Shown: positions 7,867 through 16,905, counted from the first letter of the stretch. The stretch is DNA of 64,000 nt from Asticcacaulis sp. YBE204 (GCF_000495855.1 NZ_AWGF01000022.1:1-64000), one strand, 5' to 3'. Program-made: numbers and translations. Notes: a model not told the origin generated them from the letters alone.

Positions 7867-9171
7867 ATGATCCCCCGCTATTCCCGTCAGGACGCCGCCG
7901 CCATCTGGGACCCGTCGACCAAGTACAAGATCTGGTTCGAGATCGAGGCCCACGCGGCGACCAAGATGGCCGAGTTGGGCGTCATCCCCAAGGACGCCGC
8001 CGAAACCCTGTGGGCCAAGGGCAAGGACGCGGCTTTCGATTCGGACCGCATCGACGAGATCGAACGCACGGTGAAGCACGACGTCATCGCCTTCCTGACG
8101 CACGTCTCGGAAATCGTAGGCCCGGAAGCGCGCTTCCTGCATCAGGGCATGACTTCGTCGGACGTGCTGGACACCTGTTTCGCGGTTCAGCTTCAACGCT
8201 CCGCCGATCTGCTGCTGGAAGGCACCGACCTCGTGCTCGCCGCCCTGAAAAAGCGCGCGCTGGAGCATAAGTTCACGGCCACGGTCGGTCGTTCGCACGG
8301 CATCCACGCCGAACCCGTCACCTTCGGTCTGAAACTGGCCGGTTATTACGCCGAGTTCGTCCGCGCCCGTAAGCGCCTCGAAGTCGCCCGCGAGGAAATC
8401 TCGACCTGCGCCATTTCCGGCGCCGTGGGGACGTTCGCCAATGTCTCGCCGGAAGTCGAGGTCTATGTCGCCGAAAAGATGGGCCTGAGCGTCGAGCCGG
8501 TGTCCACGCAGGTAATTCCGCGCGACCGCCACGCCGCCTTCTTCGCGGCGCTGGGCGTCGTGGCGTCGTCGATCGAGCGTCTGGCCGTCGAAATCCGCCA
8601 CCTGCAACGCACCGAAGTGCTGGAAGCCGAAGAATTCTTCTCGAAGGGTCAGAAGGGTTCGTCGGCCATGCCGCACAAGCGCAACCCGGTTCTGACCGAG
8701 AACCTGACCGGTCTGGCGCGTCTGGTGCGCTCGGCGGTCGTTCCGGCCATGGAAAACGTCGCCCTGTGGCACGAGCGCGATATCTCGCACTCCTCCGTCG
8801 AACGCGGCATCGCGCCGGACGCCTGCGTGCATCTGGACTTTGCGCTCCGCCGTCTGGCCGGCGTGATCGAGAACCTGCTGGTCTATCCGGAAAACATGCA
8901 GAAAAATCTCGACCGTCTGGGCGGTCTGGTTCATTCGCAGCGTGTGCTGCTGGCCCTGACGCAGAAGGGCATGTCGCGTGAAGACAGTTATTCGGCGGTT
9001 CAGCGCAACGCCATGCGCGTCTGGCGCGGCGAAGGCAACTTCCTCGACTTCCTGAGCGCGGACGAGGACGTATCGAAGTTCTTCACGCGTGAGGAACTGG
9101 AGCCGTTCTTCGATCTGGGCTACCACACCAAACACGTCGATACGATCTTCGCCCGCGTGTTCGGGGAATAA
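7867..9171 (+). CDS. purB: Adenylosuccinate lyase
   Basis: PurB cleaves SAICAR to AICAR and adenylosuccinate to AMP, both with release of fumarate. The 434-residue product shows the fumarase/aspartase superfamily regions in order: the TVKHDVIAFLTHVSE segment, HQGMTSSDVLDT, GRSHGIHAEPVTFG, and the signature loop SSAMPHKRNP at residues 265-274 that carries the catalytic serine. Length is typical. It stands about 2 kb upstream of purC with unrelated genes between, so the purine genes are clustered but not a single operon. Confidence 0.98.
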   Translation: MIPRYSRQDAAAIWDPSTKYKIWFEIEAHAATKMAELGVIPKDAAETLWAKGKDAAFDSDRIDEIERTVKHDVIAFLTHVSEIVGPEARFLHQGMTSSDVLDTCFAVQLQRSADLLLEGTDLVLAALKKRALEHKFTATVGRSHGIHAEPVTFGLKLAGYYAEFVRARKRLEVAREEISTCAISGAVGTFANVSPEVEVYVAEKMGLSVEPVSTQVIPRDRHAAFFAALGVVASSIERLAVEIRHLQRTEVLEAEEFFSKGQKGSSAMPHKRNPVLTENLTGLARLVRSAVVPAMENVALWHERDISHSSVERGIAPDACVHLDFALRRLAGVIENLLVYPENMQKNLDRLGGLVHSQRVLLALTQKGMSREDSYSAVQRNAMRVWRGEGNFLDFLSADEDVSKFFTREELEPFFDLGYHTKHVDTIFARVFGE

Positions 9172-9179
9172 TCGTTAGA

Positions 9180-9312
9180 GCATCCCCCCTGATATCAGGG
9201 GGGACACCGGCTGAAAGCCGGAGGGGGGTTAAACGGTGGAATTAACCCCACCCGGCCTTTCAGGCCACGGCACAGGCCGTCCTGCCTCCCCTGACATCAG
9301 GGGAGGTGCTTT
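9180..9312. repeat. Composite palindromic intergenic repeat, copy A (purB to oxygenase-like gene)
   Basis: A perfect 20-bp inverted repeat (six C, TGATATCA, six G; 9184-9203) is followed by a CCGGCT/AGCCGG hairpin. Then come GAGGGGGGTTAAA, AACCCCACCCGG with CCTTTCAGG, and finally CCTCCCCTGACATCAGGGGAGG. The same order of boxes recurs at 12872-12987 and, less well kept, at 38455-38585. An open frame through it would wrongly extend the next gene by 29 codons. Confidence 0.85.
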
Positions 9313-9322
9313 GGAGAATACC

Positions 9323-10027
9323 ATGTCCCTCACCCTGCGCACCGACGCCTTCGACTTTGCCGGTTTCCAGAACCGCTTCGCCCAGAAGGGCCGCATCCGC
9401 CTCGAAGGGGCGCTGCCGCACGACGACGCCCACGCCATCCATCACGCGCTGGAGCAGGAGACCCTGTGGGAACTGCACCTCGTCAATTCGGAAGGCGCGC
9501 CGGATGTCATTTCGCGCACGGAACTGGAATCGCTGAACCCGTCCGAGATTCAGGACCGCCTCGCCGCCGCCGCCGAGCGCGCCCAGACGGGCCTGAGCTT
9601 CCTGCATCTGGGTTATGACCTGACGACGAAAGCCGCGCTGGAAAATCTCGGCGACGACCACCCCGTCTTCGAACTGGCCAAACTGGTCTGGTCGCAGGAT
9701 TTCGCCGATTTCTGCGAACAGGTCACCGGCCTGACCGGCCTTAAACTGCAAAGCCTGATCGCGACGGGCTACCGTCCCGGCGACTTCTTCACCATGCACA
9801 CCGACGCGGCGGCCAAGCTGTCGTTCGAGTGGAACTTCACCCACGACTGGCGCTCGGACTGGGGCGGTCAGATTCTGTTCCATTCACCGTCGGGCGACAT
9901 CGAAGGCGGGATCATGCCGCGCCTGAACGACCTGTCGCTCTACGCTGGCGATCAGCCGCGCTCGATCGCCTCGCTGGCGGCCTATGCGGGCGCGCCGCGC
10001 TTTGCGATCACCGGACGGTTTATTTAA
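9323..10027 (+). CDS. 2OG-Fe(II) oxygenase-like protein (prolyl-hydroxylase fold), distal His not seen
   Basis: I place the start at ATG 9323, behind TTGGAGA; the longer frame only translates the repeat. The 234-residue product resembles SM-20/PKHD-type dioxygenases. An N-terminal helical part is followed by a double-stranded beta-helix with the HxD iron motif in GDFFTMHTDAAAKLSF, then WNFTHDWRSDWGGQILFHS and a C-terminal RFAITGRF. In family members the third iron ligand is a His in a PR-x-HSV segment near the end; here the matching stretch reads DQPRSIASLAAYAG with no His. It may use another ligand or be inactive. Substrate unknown. Confidence 0.75.
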   Translation: MSLTLRTDAFDFAGFQNRFAQKGRIRLEGALPHDDAHAIHHALEQETLWELHLVNSEGAPDVISRTELESLNPSEIQDRLAAAAERAQTGLSFLHLGYDLTTKAALENLGDDHPVFELAKLVWSQDFADFCEQVTGLTGLKLQSLIATGYRPGDFFTMHTDAAAKLSFEWNFTHDWRSDWGGQILFHSPSGDIEGGIMPRLNDLSLYAGDQPRSIASLAAYAGAPRFAITGRFI

Positions 10028-10506
10028 TCCGCGAGAGTCGTCTCGACGAAGCGCTTCCCGTTCCAAGTATAGAGCAAAGCGCCGCTCTCGAACGTAAAAA
10101 CGGTCACACCATATTTGCTGACCGTCACCGGTTCACAGGCCGGTTTGTCGCACGCACCGACCACCAGTTCATGCTTGACGATATCGACGCCCATGCTCGG
10201 CATATCGGTTTTGAGGTCGAACGCCCGCATGGGCAACATCGTCCCCGTGACAATGGGCTGACGTTCCTTCGTCCCAAACGTGACGCTGACCTTGACCTTG
10301 CCGCTGCGTTTTACAAAGACCGCCTCGTCATCGATCCCGTCGCCATTGAGATCACCCGTCGCCGACAGATAGAGCGTCGGACTTTTACCGCGATAGGCCA
10401 TGTCGCCATGTCCGGCGACATCGGCCTCGGTCACCCGCTCATCCGCCATCGCACCGGATGCGGCCAGCACAACCGCCGCCGCGCAGGCCGAAATAACAAC
10501 TTTCAT
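10024..10506 (-). CDS. Secreted protein with an EF-hand/FG-GAP-like DLNGDGIDD loop
   Basis: From ATG 10506 the 160-residue product has a clear signal peptide (MKVVISACAAAVVLAASGAMA). It continues with a DLNGDGIDDEAVFV segment, a calcium-binding-type loop as found in FG-GAP and dockerin-like repeats. A CDKPAC pair may form a disulfide. No catalytic motif is visible and I cannot assign a function. It overlaps the 3' end of the oxygenase-like gene by 4 bp in convergent orientation. A terminator lies upstream, so it has its own promoter. Confidence 0.75.
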   Translation of the reverse strand: MKVVISACAAAVVLAASGAMADERVTEADVAGHGDMAYRGKSPTLYLSATGDLNGDGIDDEAVFVKRSGKVKVSVTFGTKERQPIVTGTMLPMRAFDLKTDMPSMGVDIVKHELVVGACDKPACEPVTVSKYGVTVFTFESGALLYTWNGKRFVETTLAD

Positions 10507-10520
10507 AGTTCCCCTCCCCA

Positions 10521-10552
10521 ACAAAAAAGGCTCCGTCCCCGGAGCCTTTTAA
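10521..10552 (-). terminator. Intrinsic terminator of the zeta-inhibitor gene
   Basis: An 11-bp AAAAGGCTCCG / CGGAGCCTTTT stem with a 4-base loop is A-rich on one side and T-rich on the other. It sits 7 bp beyond the stop at 10559 and can act in both directions. Confidence 0.85.
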
Positions 10553-10558
10553 AAATCC

Positions 10559-10882
10559 CTATTGTTCCGACTTCAAAGCTTCCCTCGCCTGAGCCAGAAA
10601 CTCGACCACCTTGGTCCGCACCTCGGTTTCACGAACCGGTATGTTCGAGGCGACCAGATCGCCCAGCACCTTGCGAATCACGTCTTCTTCACCGGGCTGC
10701 TCGAAATCGGCGCGGATGACCGCCTTGGCGTAGTTTTCGAGATTATCCCCCGACAGGCCCATTTTTTCGCCCGCCCAGATACCGATCATGCGGTTACGGC
10801 GGGCCACAGCCTTGAATTCCAGATCCTCGCTATGGGCGAATTGCGCCTCGAAACCCTTGGACCGGTCATCAAACGTCGTCAT
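10559..10882 (-). CDS. DUF1476 protein, F1F0-ATPase zeta inhibitor subunit
   Basis: In alphaproteobacteria DUF1476 is the zeta subunit, a helical inhibitor that blocks reverse rotation of F1-ATPase. The 107-residue product shows the family pattern: MTTFDDRSKGFEAQFAHSEDLEFKAVARRNRMIG at the start (an inhibitory-helix region), then the LGLWAGEKMGL-like GIWAGEKMGLSG, YAKAVIRADFEQPGEEDVIRKVL and a C-terminal helix. Length is typical. It is monocistronic with its own terminator. It is divergent from purC; the 237-bp gap between them holds both promoters. Confidence 0.92.
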   Translation of the reverse strand: MTTFDDRSKGFEAQFAHSEDLEFKAVARRNRMIGIWAGEKMGLSGDNLENYAKAVIRADFEQPGEEDVIRKVLGDLVASNIPVRETEVRTKVVEFLAQAREALKSEQ

Positions 10883-11119
10883 TGGAATAAAACCTCACTT
10901 GTCATATTGGTTTTAATGCGCGCAATGGGCGTACGCAACACAAACCGTCATTTACATCACAAAAGTTTTTGATTATTTGCAGCGTCAATTCGCATCCTGT
11001 GGATGCCTCTTTCCGCGCCGTACGACAGGCCGTCCTCAGACAAACCCGCCACGCTTACCGCCGCCCCGGATTTGTCCGTCTGTATGCCTATATACGCGCC
11101 GCATTCTGGAGACGGTGCC

Positions 11120-11881
11120 ATGACCACCAAAAACCGCAAGAAGATCTACGAAGGCAAGGCCAAGATCCTGTACGAGGGCCCCGAACCCGGCACGCTCGTC
11201 CAATACTTCAAGGACGACGCGACCGCCTTCAACGGTGAGAAAAAGGCCCAGCTTGAGGGCAAGGGCGTGGTCAACAACCGCATCAGCGAGTTCGTGATGA
11301 CCAAGCTGACCAATATCGGCGTCCAGAACCACTTCATCAAGCGCCTCAATCTGCGCGAGCAACTGATCCGCGAAGTCGAGATCATCCCGCTGGAGGTCGT
11401 TTGCCGCAACGTCGTCGCCGGTTCGATGGCCAAGCGCTTCAACCTGCCAGAAGGCCAGCAACTGCCGCGTTCGATCATCGAGTTCTATTACAAGAACGAC
11501 GAAATGGGCGATCCGATGATCACCGAAGAGCACATCACGGCGTTCAACTGGGCCTCGACGCAGGAAATAGACGATATCCTCGCGACGACCCTGCGCGTCA
11601 ACGACTTCCTGTGCGGTATGTTCGCCGCGGTCGGTATCACCCTGGTCGACTTCAAGATCGAGTTCGGCCGCCTGTTCGAAGGCGACTTCGCCCGTGTCAT
11701 CCTGGCCGACGAGATCAGCCCCGACTCGTGCCGCCTGTGGGACACGGCGTCGGGCGAAAAGCTCGACAAGGACCGCTTCCGCCGCGATCTGGGTGATGTG
11801 ATCGAATCCTATACCGAGGTCGCCAAGCGCCTGGGGATCATGAAAGACATGCCCCGCGTCATCGAAGGTGGCGCGCAATAA
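11120..11881 (+). CDS. purC: Phosphoribosylaminoimidazole-succinocarboxamide synthase (SAICAR synthetase)
   Basis: PurC joins aspartate to CAIR with ATP. The start at ATG 11120 gives 253 residues, the usual length, beginning with the conserved [17 protein letters not shown]; an upstream in-frame start at 11003 would add 39 atypical residues. Other family blocks are [21 protein letters not shown], the [13 protein letters not shown] motif and [10 protein letters not shown] with [15 protein letters not shown]. It is the first gene of purC-purS-purQ-purL, but a terminator-like hairpin sits directly after it. Confidence 0.97.
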   Translation: MTTKNRKKIYEGKAKILYEGPEPGTLVQYFKDDATAFNGEKKAQLEGKGVVNNRISEFVMTKLTNIGVQNHFIKRLNLREQLIREVEIIPLEVVCRNVVAGSMAKRFNLPEGQQLPRSIIEFYYKNDEMGDPMITEEHITAFNWASTQEIDDILATTLRVNDFLCGMFAAVGITLVDFKIEFGRLFEGDFARVILADEISPDSCRLWDTASGEKLDKDRFRRDLGDVIESYTEVAKRLGIMKDMPRVIEGGAQ

Positions 11882-11886
11882 GACCC

Positions 11887-11915
11887 AAGTCCACCGGTTA
11901 ACCGGTGGACTTTTT
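11887..11915 (+). terminator. Terminator-like hairpin between purC and purS
   Basis: A perfect 10-bp stem (AGTCCACCGG / CCGGTGGACT, loop TTAA) starts 7 bp after the purC stop and is followed by a run of T. It has the form of an intrinsic terminator but lies inside the purC-purS-purQ run, so it should reduce or regulate read-through to purSQ. Confidence 0.8.
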
Positions 11916-11942
11916 GCTTATCTCCTATGTGAAGTGAAACAG

Positions 11943-12194
11943 ATGAAAGCCACGGTTCATATCTTCCTCAAGGCCGGCGTTCTCGACGTGCAGGGCAAGG
12001 CTGTCGAAGGCGCGCTCAACGGGCTCGGCCCGGTTCAGGGCTGGGGCGGCGTGTCGAACGTCCGCGTCGGCAAGGTGCTGGAATTCGACCTTACCTCGAC
12101 CGACAAGTCGGCTGCCGAAGCCGAAGTCAAGGCCATGTGCGACAAGCTGCTGGCCAACACGGTCATCGAATCCTACCGCATCGAGGTCGCGTAG
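11943..12194 (+). CDS. purS: Phosphoribosylformylglycinamidine synthase subunit PurS
   Basis: PurS is the small bridging subunit of the three-part FGAM synthase (PurS/PurQ/PurL). The start at ATG 11943 gives 83 residues of typical form: KATVHIFLKAGVLDVQGKAVEGAL, then GVSNVRVGKVLEFDL, and a C-terminal IESYRIEVA. A longer frame from 11868 would read through the hairpin and is rejected. The ribosome site is weak. Its stop TAG abuts the ATG of purQ, so they are coupled. The presence of PurS predicts a short-type PurL, which is what follows. Confidence 0.96.
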   Translation: MKATVHIFLKAGVLDVQGKAVEGALNGLGPVQGWGGVSNVRVGKVLEFDLTSTDKSAAEAEVKAMCDKLLANTVIESYRIEVA

Positions 12195-12866
12195 ATGAAA
12201 GCCGCCGTCCTTGTTTTTCCGGGCTCCAACTGCGATCGCGACTGCAAGGTAGCCGTGGAAACCACCACCGGCGCCCAGGTCGAGATGGTCTGGCACGAAG
12301 AGACGTCCCTGCCCTCAAACCTCGACCTGATCGTCGTGCCGGGCGGCTTCTCCTACGGTGACTATCTGCGCTGCGGGGCGATGGCCTCGCTGTCGCCGGT
12401 CATGGCCGAGGTGGTGAAAGCTGCCAATGCGGGCGTGTCGGTTCTGGGCATCTGCAACGGCTTCCAGATCCTGTGTGAATCGGGCCTGCTGCCGGGGGCG
12501 CTGCTGCGCAATTCCGGTCTTAAATATGTCTGCAAACCCATTGAACTGACGATCGAAAATCGCAAGACGCGCTTCACCTCCGCCTATGGCGAGCAGCAAA
12601 CCGTGTGGATGACGCAGGGCAATGGCGACGGCAACTTCTTCGCCGAGCCCGACGTGCTGAAAACCATCGAGGACAATGGTCAGGTCGTCTTCCGCTACGT
12701 GGAAAACCCGAACGGCTCGGCCAACAACATTGCCGGGATCGTCAACAGCGCCGGTAACGTGCTGGGGATGATGCCGCACCCGGACCGCGCCTTTGAACCC
12801 GCGCTGGGCTCCGCCGACGGCGCGCCGCTGTTCCACAGCCTGATGAAGGTGCTTCAGGCGGCTTAA
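12195..12866 (+). CDS. purQ: Phosphoribosylformylglycinamidine synthase subunit PurQ (glutaminase)
   Basis: PurQ is the class I glutamine amidotransferase part of FGAM synthase and supplies ammonia to PurL. The 223-residue product has the nucleophile cysteine in [10 protein letters not shown], the oxyanion/G-rich segment [18 protein letters not shown], and the His/Glu pair in [11 protein letters not shown]. It starts immediately after the purS stop. A composite intergenic repeat separates it from purL. Confidence 0.97.
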   Translation: MKAAVLVFPGSNCDRDCKVAVETTTGAQVEMVWHEETSLPSNLDLIVVPGGFSYGDYLRCGAMASLSPVMAEVVKAANAGVSVLGICNGFQILCESGLLPGALLRNSGLKYVCKPIELTIENRKTRFTSAYGEQQTVWMTQGNGDGNFFAEPDVLKTIEDNGQVVFRYVENPNGSANNIAGIVNSAGNVLGMMPHPDRAFEPALGSADGAPLFHSLMKVLQAA

Positions 12867-12871
12867 ATCTA

Positions 12872-12987
12872 CAGCCTCCCCCCTGATCTCAGGGGGGATA
12901 CCGGTCGTCAGACCGGAGGGGGGTTAAACCCCGGTTTTAACCCCACCCGGCCCTTCGGGCCACCCTCCCCTGAAATCAGGGGAGGTG
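12872..12987. repeat. Composite palindromic intergenic repeat, copy B (purQ to purL)
   Basis: It has the same box order as the copy at 9180: a long inverted repeat of six C, TGATCTCA, six G (12878-12897), a CCGGTC/GACCGG hairpin, GGAGGGGGGTTAAA, AACCCCACCCGGCCC and CCTCCCCTGAAATCAGGGGAGG. It sits within the purine gene run, so purL mRNA, if co-transcribed, carries it. Confidence 0.85.
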
Positions 12988-13014
12988 CTTAGAAGACTAA
13001 GTTCCGAGGCTTAC

Positions 13015-15228
13015 ATGACCACGACCACCGCCCAAAAAACCACCGCCGAACTGGCCGCCGAATACGGCCTGAAGCCCGATGAATATCAGGTCATTCTCGA
13101 CCGGCTGGGCCGCGAACCCAACTATGTCGAACTGGGCGTCTTTTCGGTCATGTGGTCGGAGCACTGCTCGTACAAGTCCTCGCGGATGCACCTGCGCAAG
13201 TTCCCGGTCACCGGTGAGCGCGTCATCTGCGGACCGGGCGAAAACGCCGGGGTCATCGATATCGGCGACGGCCCGGACGGGCAGAAGCTGGCCTGTATCT
13301 TCAAGATGGAATCGCACAACCACCCGTCCTATATCGAGCCGTTTCAGGGCGCGGCGACGGGCGTCGGCGGCATCATGCGCGACGTCTTCACCATGGGCGC
13401 CCGCCCGGTGGCGCTACTGAACGCGCTGCGTTTCGGCGAGCCGTCGCACCAGAAGACCAAACGCATCGTCGAAGGCGTCGTGGCGGGCATCGGTGGCTAC
13501 GGCAACTGCGTCGGCGTCCCGACCGTCGCCGGTGAGACCAATTTCCACAGCGGCTATAATGGCAACTGCCTGGTCAACGCCATGTGCGTGGGCCTGGCCG
13601 ACGCCGACAAGATCTTCTATTCCGCCGCGCCGGAACCCGGCCTGCCGGTCGTCTATTTCGGCTCCAAGACCGGCCGCGACGGCATCCATGGCGCGACCAT
13701 GTCGTCGGCGGAGTTCTCGGAGGACTCCGAAGAGAAGCGCCCGACGGTGCAGGTCGGCGATCCCTTCGCCGAAAAGCTGCTCATCGAAGCGACGCTCGAA
13801 CTGATGGCGTCCGGCGCGGTCGCCGCCATTCAGGACATGGGCGCAGCGGGCCTCACCTCCTCATCGGTCGAAATGGCCGGCAAGGGCGGGCTCGGCATCA
13901 CGCTCGACCTCGACAAGGTGCCGCAGCGCGAAGAAAACATGTCGGCCTACGAGATGATGCTCTCCGAATCGCAGGAGCGGATGCTGGCCATCCTCAAGCC
14001 GGGTCGCGAGGAAGACGGCTACCGCATCTTCAAGAAGTGGGGACTGGATGCCGCCGTCATCGGTGAAACCAATACGTCGGGCCACATCGTTCTGACGCAT
14101 AAGGGCGAGGTCGTCTGCGACCTGCCGCTGGGCCCGCTCAGCGACGATGCGCCGCTCTACGACCGTCCGTGGGTCGAGCCGGACATGGAAGCGCCGCTCG
14201 GCAGCGCGCCGTCGGCGCCGGTCGGCGACGCCCTGCTGGCCATCCTCGCCTCGCCCGACATGGCCTCGAAGCGCTGGCTGTGGGAACAGTACGACCGCCA
14301 CGTCATGGCCGATACCCTGGCCGATTCGGCCACCGGTTCTGACGCGGGCATGGTCCGCGTCCACGGCACACGTAAGGCGCTGGCGGTGACGTCGGACGTC
14401 ACGCCGCGCTACGTCAAGGCCAACCCCTATGAGGGCGGCAAGCAGGCCGTCGCCGAAGCCTGGCGGAATCTTACCGCCGTCGGGGCCGATCCGATCGCCA
14501 TCACCGATAACCTGAACTTCGGCAACCCCGAACGCCCCAAGATCATGGGCCAGATCGTCCGCGCCATCGACGGCATGGCCGAGGCCTGCCGCGAACTGAA
14601 CTTCCCCGTCGTGTCGGGCAATGTGTCGCTGTATAACGAGACCAACGGCGTCGCCATCCCGCCGACGCCCACCGTCGGCGCGGTCGGCCTGCTCGAAGAC
14701 TACGACCTGCGTGCCGGTTTCCATACGCTGAAGACCGGACACGTCCTGATCCTGATCGGCGAGACGGCCGGTGAGTTGGGCTCGTCCATCTATCTGCGCG
14801 AAGTCCACGGCATCGAAGCCGGTGCGCCGCCCAAGGTCGATCTGGCCACGGAAAAGCTCAACGGCGACTTCGTGCGCGGCCTGATCCAGTCGAAGACCGC
14901 GAAAGCCGTCCACGACCTGAGCGACGGCGGTCTGCTGCCCGCCGCCTTCGACATGGCTTCGGCGTCTAAGGTCGGAATCGAACTGCGCAACACCACCGGC
15001 CTTGAGGATTTCGTCTTCGCGTTTGCCGAGGATCAGGCGCGTTACCTGATCGCGGTCGACGGCGCCTCGGCGCACCTCGTACTGGCCAAGGCCGCTGAGG
15101 CGGGCGTTGTGGCGGCGACCATCGGCGTCGCGGGCGGCACTGACCTCAGCCTGACCGGCGCGATGTCGCTGAGTCTGGAGCAACTGCGCACCGCCAATGA
15201 ACGCTGGCTGCCGGAATATATGGCTTAA
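13015..15228 (+). CDS. purL: Phosphoribosylformylglycinamidine synthase subunit PurL (short type)
   Basis: PurL is the ATP-dependent synthetase part of FGAM synthase. ATG 13015 gives 737 residues, the size of the short PurL that works with separate PurS and PurQ. Visible blocks are [14 protein letters not shown], the catalytic-region [36 protein letters not shown], the second-half [23 protein letters not shown] and [21 protein letters not shown] at 12986 or so, within the repeat, would add about ten residues and is unlikely. A strong terminator follows. Confidence 0.98.
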   Translation: MTTTTAQKTTAELAAEYGLKPDEYQVILDRLGREPNYVELGVFSVMWSEHCSYKSSRMHLRKFPVTGERVICGPGENAGVIDIGDGPDGQKLACIFKMESHNHPSYIEPFQGAATGVGGIMRDVFTMGARPVALLNALRFGEPSHQKTKRIVEGVVAGIGGYGNCVGVPTVAGETNFHSGYNGNCLVNAMCVGLADADKIFYSAAPEPGLPVVYFGSKTGRDGIHGATMSSAEFSEDSEEKRPTVQVGDPFAEKLLIEATLELMASGAVAAIQDMGAAGLTSSSVEMAGKGGLGITLDLDKVPQREENMSAYEMMLSESQERMLAILKPGREEDGYRIFKKWGLDAAVIGETNTSGHIVLTHKGEVVCDLPLGPLSDDAPLYDRPWVEPDMEAPLGSAPSAPVGDALLAILASPDMASKRWLWEQYDRHVMADTLADSATGSDAGMVRVHGTRKALAVTSDVTPRYVKANPYEGGKQAVAEAWRNLTAVGADPIAITDNLNFGNPERPKIMGQIVRAIDGMAEACRELNFPVVSGNVSLYNETNGVAIPPTPTVGAVGLLEDYDLRAGFHTLKTGHVLILIGETAGELGSSIYLREVHGIEAGAPPKVDLATEKLNGDFVRGLIQSKTAKAVHDLSDGGLLPAAFDMASASKVGIELRNTTGLEDFVFAFAEDQARYLIAVDGASAHLVLAKAAEAGVVAATIGVAGGTDLSLTGAMSLSLEQLRTANERWLPEYMA

Positions 15229-15231
15229 TTT

Positions 15232-15266
15232 CAACCCCCGAAGCGTTGCTTCGGGGGTTGTTTTTT
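15232..15266. terminator. Bidirectional terminator between purL and the Sel1 gene
   Basis: A 12-bp stem AACCCCCGAAGC / GCTTCGGGGGTT with a GTT loop is followed by a T-run on the plus strand. The converging Sel1-repeat gene ends inside it. Confidence 0.88.
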
Positions 15267-16035
15267 AAAACGCCGCCACCTTGTCCTTGCCGGGTTTTTC
15301 GCGTTTCGGGCGCCGGGCCTCGAACTGCGTCTTGGCAGAGGCCAATTGCGCCTTGGTCAGGGTCGCCTCCACCCGCGCCACATCGGCGGATGGCGGAGCC
15401 TCTTTCTGCTCCCAAGTTAGCGCCTCATGCGCCAATGCGTACAGCACCCACGCCTTGACCGCATCCTTCGGCACACCCTCGCCGCGTTCGTAGCGTGCGG
15501 CCATCTCGGCCTGCGCTGCTGGCAATCCCTGCCCTACCGCCTTCTCGATCAATTCCACGCCCTTGACGCAATCCGCCGCCACACCGCGCCCTTCGCACAG
15601 CAACTGACCGGCGCGCAGCTGTCCCTCCGGATAGTCTTTGAACGCCGCCTTCTGCACCCAGCGGAAGCCCTCGGCATCGTCACGGGCAATCCCCTCGCCG
15701 TCCAGATAGTGCTGCCCCAGTTCATATTGTGATTTGGCATGGCTCTGATAGGCCGCCTTGCGGTACCAATTGACGGCTTCCGCCTTATTTACGTCGGTCT
15801 GAAAACCGTTGTCATAGGCCTCGGCGACGTAGAACTGCGAATTGAGCACGCCCAGCTTGGCGTATTCCAGTTCGTAATCGAAAGCGGTCTTGTAGATCTT
15901 CACATTCTGCCAGCGCGCATTGGTCTGCCACATTAGCACGCCCGCCACGATCAGCGGCACGGCGAACAGGGCGATACGCAACACCCAGCCCAGCGGCGTC
16001 AGCGGTTTGCGTTTCGGCTCGTCGGTCAGCGCCAT
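15265..16035 (-). CDS. Membrane-anchored Sel1-repeat (TPR-like) protein
   Basis: The 256-residue product has a short cytoplasmic N-terminus, one membrane helix (about 15-40, WVLRIALFAVPLIVAGVLMW) and then four or so Sel1-like repeats: AKLGVLNSQFYVAEAYDNG, WYRKAAYQSHAKSQYELGQHYLDG, WVQKAAFKDYPEGQLRAGQLL and IEKAVGQGLPAAQAEMAARYERG. It ends in a basic tail. Sel1 proteins are scaffolds for protein-protein contacts, often in the envelope; no partner can be named. Its ATG directly abuts the stop of the upstream secreted protein gene (16036), so the two form an operon. Confidence 0.85.
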   Translation of the reverse strand: MALTDEPKRKPLTPLGWVLRIALFAVPLIVAGVLMWQTNARWQNVKIYKTAFDYELEYAKLGVLNSQFYVAEAYDNGFQTDVNKAEAVNWYRKAAYQSHAKSQYELGQHYLDGEGIARDDAEGFRWVQKAAFKDYPEGQLRAGQLLCEGRGVAADCVKGVELIEKAVGQGLPAAQAEMAARYERGEGVPKDAVKAWVLYALAHEALTWEQKEAPPSADVARVEATLTKAQLASAKTQFEARRPKREKPGKDKVAAF

Positions 16036-16500
16036 TTACAGAGTCCCGATCGCCGTCAGTTCCCACTTGCAACTCACCAGCGCGTAGGACAGTTCCACCT
16101 CGTCGGTCGCATGCCCGCGGCTCAGCGTCACGATACCGAAGACATTGCCGTTGCGCGCCGTATTCAGCCGCTTGGCGGGGTTGGGCACGCTCAAAAGTTT
16201 CTTCAACCGCCCGACCTTGCCCGCACAGGTGAACAACTCGCAATAGGCGCCTTTTTTGGCTTTGAAATCGGCGCTCAGTTGCGCTTTCGAGGCCTGCGGC
16301 CCCTCGCTCCCCAGCATCAGGCCCTGCGATCCCACCAGCGTCAGAAACGCCGTCGCGTCATTGCTTTTGACCGCCGCCTGCGTCTTCGCCACGGCCTGAT
16401 CGAGAGTGGCGGTCGGATTGGGACAGGTTTGGGCGGAAACCGCCGCCGGAACCAGCAGGCCCAAAGCCAGAATAGTACCTTTGATCATCATCGGAGTCAT
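16036..16500 (-). CDS. Secreted hypothetical protein
   Basis: ATG 16500 has an AGGGGAC ribosome site 8 bases upstream and gives 154 residues; a frame from 16527 lacks one. The signal peptide is MIKGTILALGLLVPAAVSAQ. The mature part starts TCPNPTATLDQAV, has a FLTLVGSQGLMLG segment and Cys residues in AYCELFTCAG and VSCKWEL that could form disulfides. I do not recognise a family. It is probably periplasmic and is co-transcribed with the Sel1 membrane protein that follows with no gap, which suggests a joint envelope role. Confidence 0.75.
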   Translation of the reverse strand: MTPMMIKGTILALGLLVPAAVSAQTCPNPTATLDQAVAKTQAAVKSNDATAFLTLVGSQGLMLGSEGPQASKAQLSADFKAKKGAYCELFTCAGKVGRLKKLLSVPNPAKRLNTARNGNVFGIVTLSRGHATDEVELSYALVSCKWELTAIGTL

Positions 16501-16663
16501 TTCCCGTCCCCTAGAAGCATTCGACACCCCATGTTAACCTATTCCCGATGAAATTCCACACTGTGCCACGCTTTGCCCGCGTTTGGCGGCATGAAGTTGT
16601 TAACCTTCACATGCTACCCAATATAGTCTGAACGTCCACTGTGTTTTCCTCAAGGCCGCCCGT

Positions 16664-16894
16664 ATGCCCGTCGCCCATTCCGAACTCGAAGCCCGTCTCA
16701 AGGCCGCCTTCCCGGACGCCGAGATCGTCGTCGAGGACCTGGCGGGCGATGGCGACCATTACAAGGCCTATATCACCGACTCCGGGTTCGCCGGAATGCC
16801 GAAGGTTCGCCAGCACCAGAAGGTCTATGCGGCGATTTCGGACCTCATCAGCGGCCCGCTGCACGCGCTGGCCCTCGAAACGCGCGTGCCGTAA
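16664..16894 (+). CDS. BolA family protein
   Basis: BolA-type proteins bind monothiol glutaredoxins through a shared [2Fe-2S] cluster and take part in iron-sulfur trafficking and iron sensing. The 76-residue product is the short BolA2-like form: an LEARLKAAFPDAEIVVEDL start, the GDGDHYKAYITDS loop, and KVRQHQKVYAAISD with the conserved cluster-ligand His (RQHQKVY). A monothiol glutaredoxin (17922) lies in the same run, matching the known partnership. An aldo/keto-reductase-like gene sits between, 11 bp downstream. Confidence 0.95.
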   Translation: MPVAHSELEARLKAAFPDAEIVVEDLAGDGDHYKAYITDSGFAGMPKVRQHQKVYAAISDLISGPLHALALETRVP

Positions 16895-16905
16895 GGAAAC
16901 CGCCG

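Noticed and set aside
7717-9135. 472-residue minus-strand open frame over purB
   Set aside because: purB is certain on the plus strand. This frame has no family features.
13861-15234. 457-residue minus-strand open frame over purL
   Set aside because: Shadow of purL, with Arg/Gly/Asp-rich composition.
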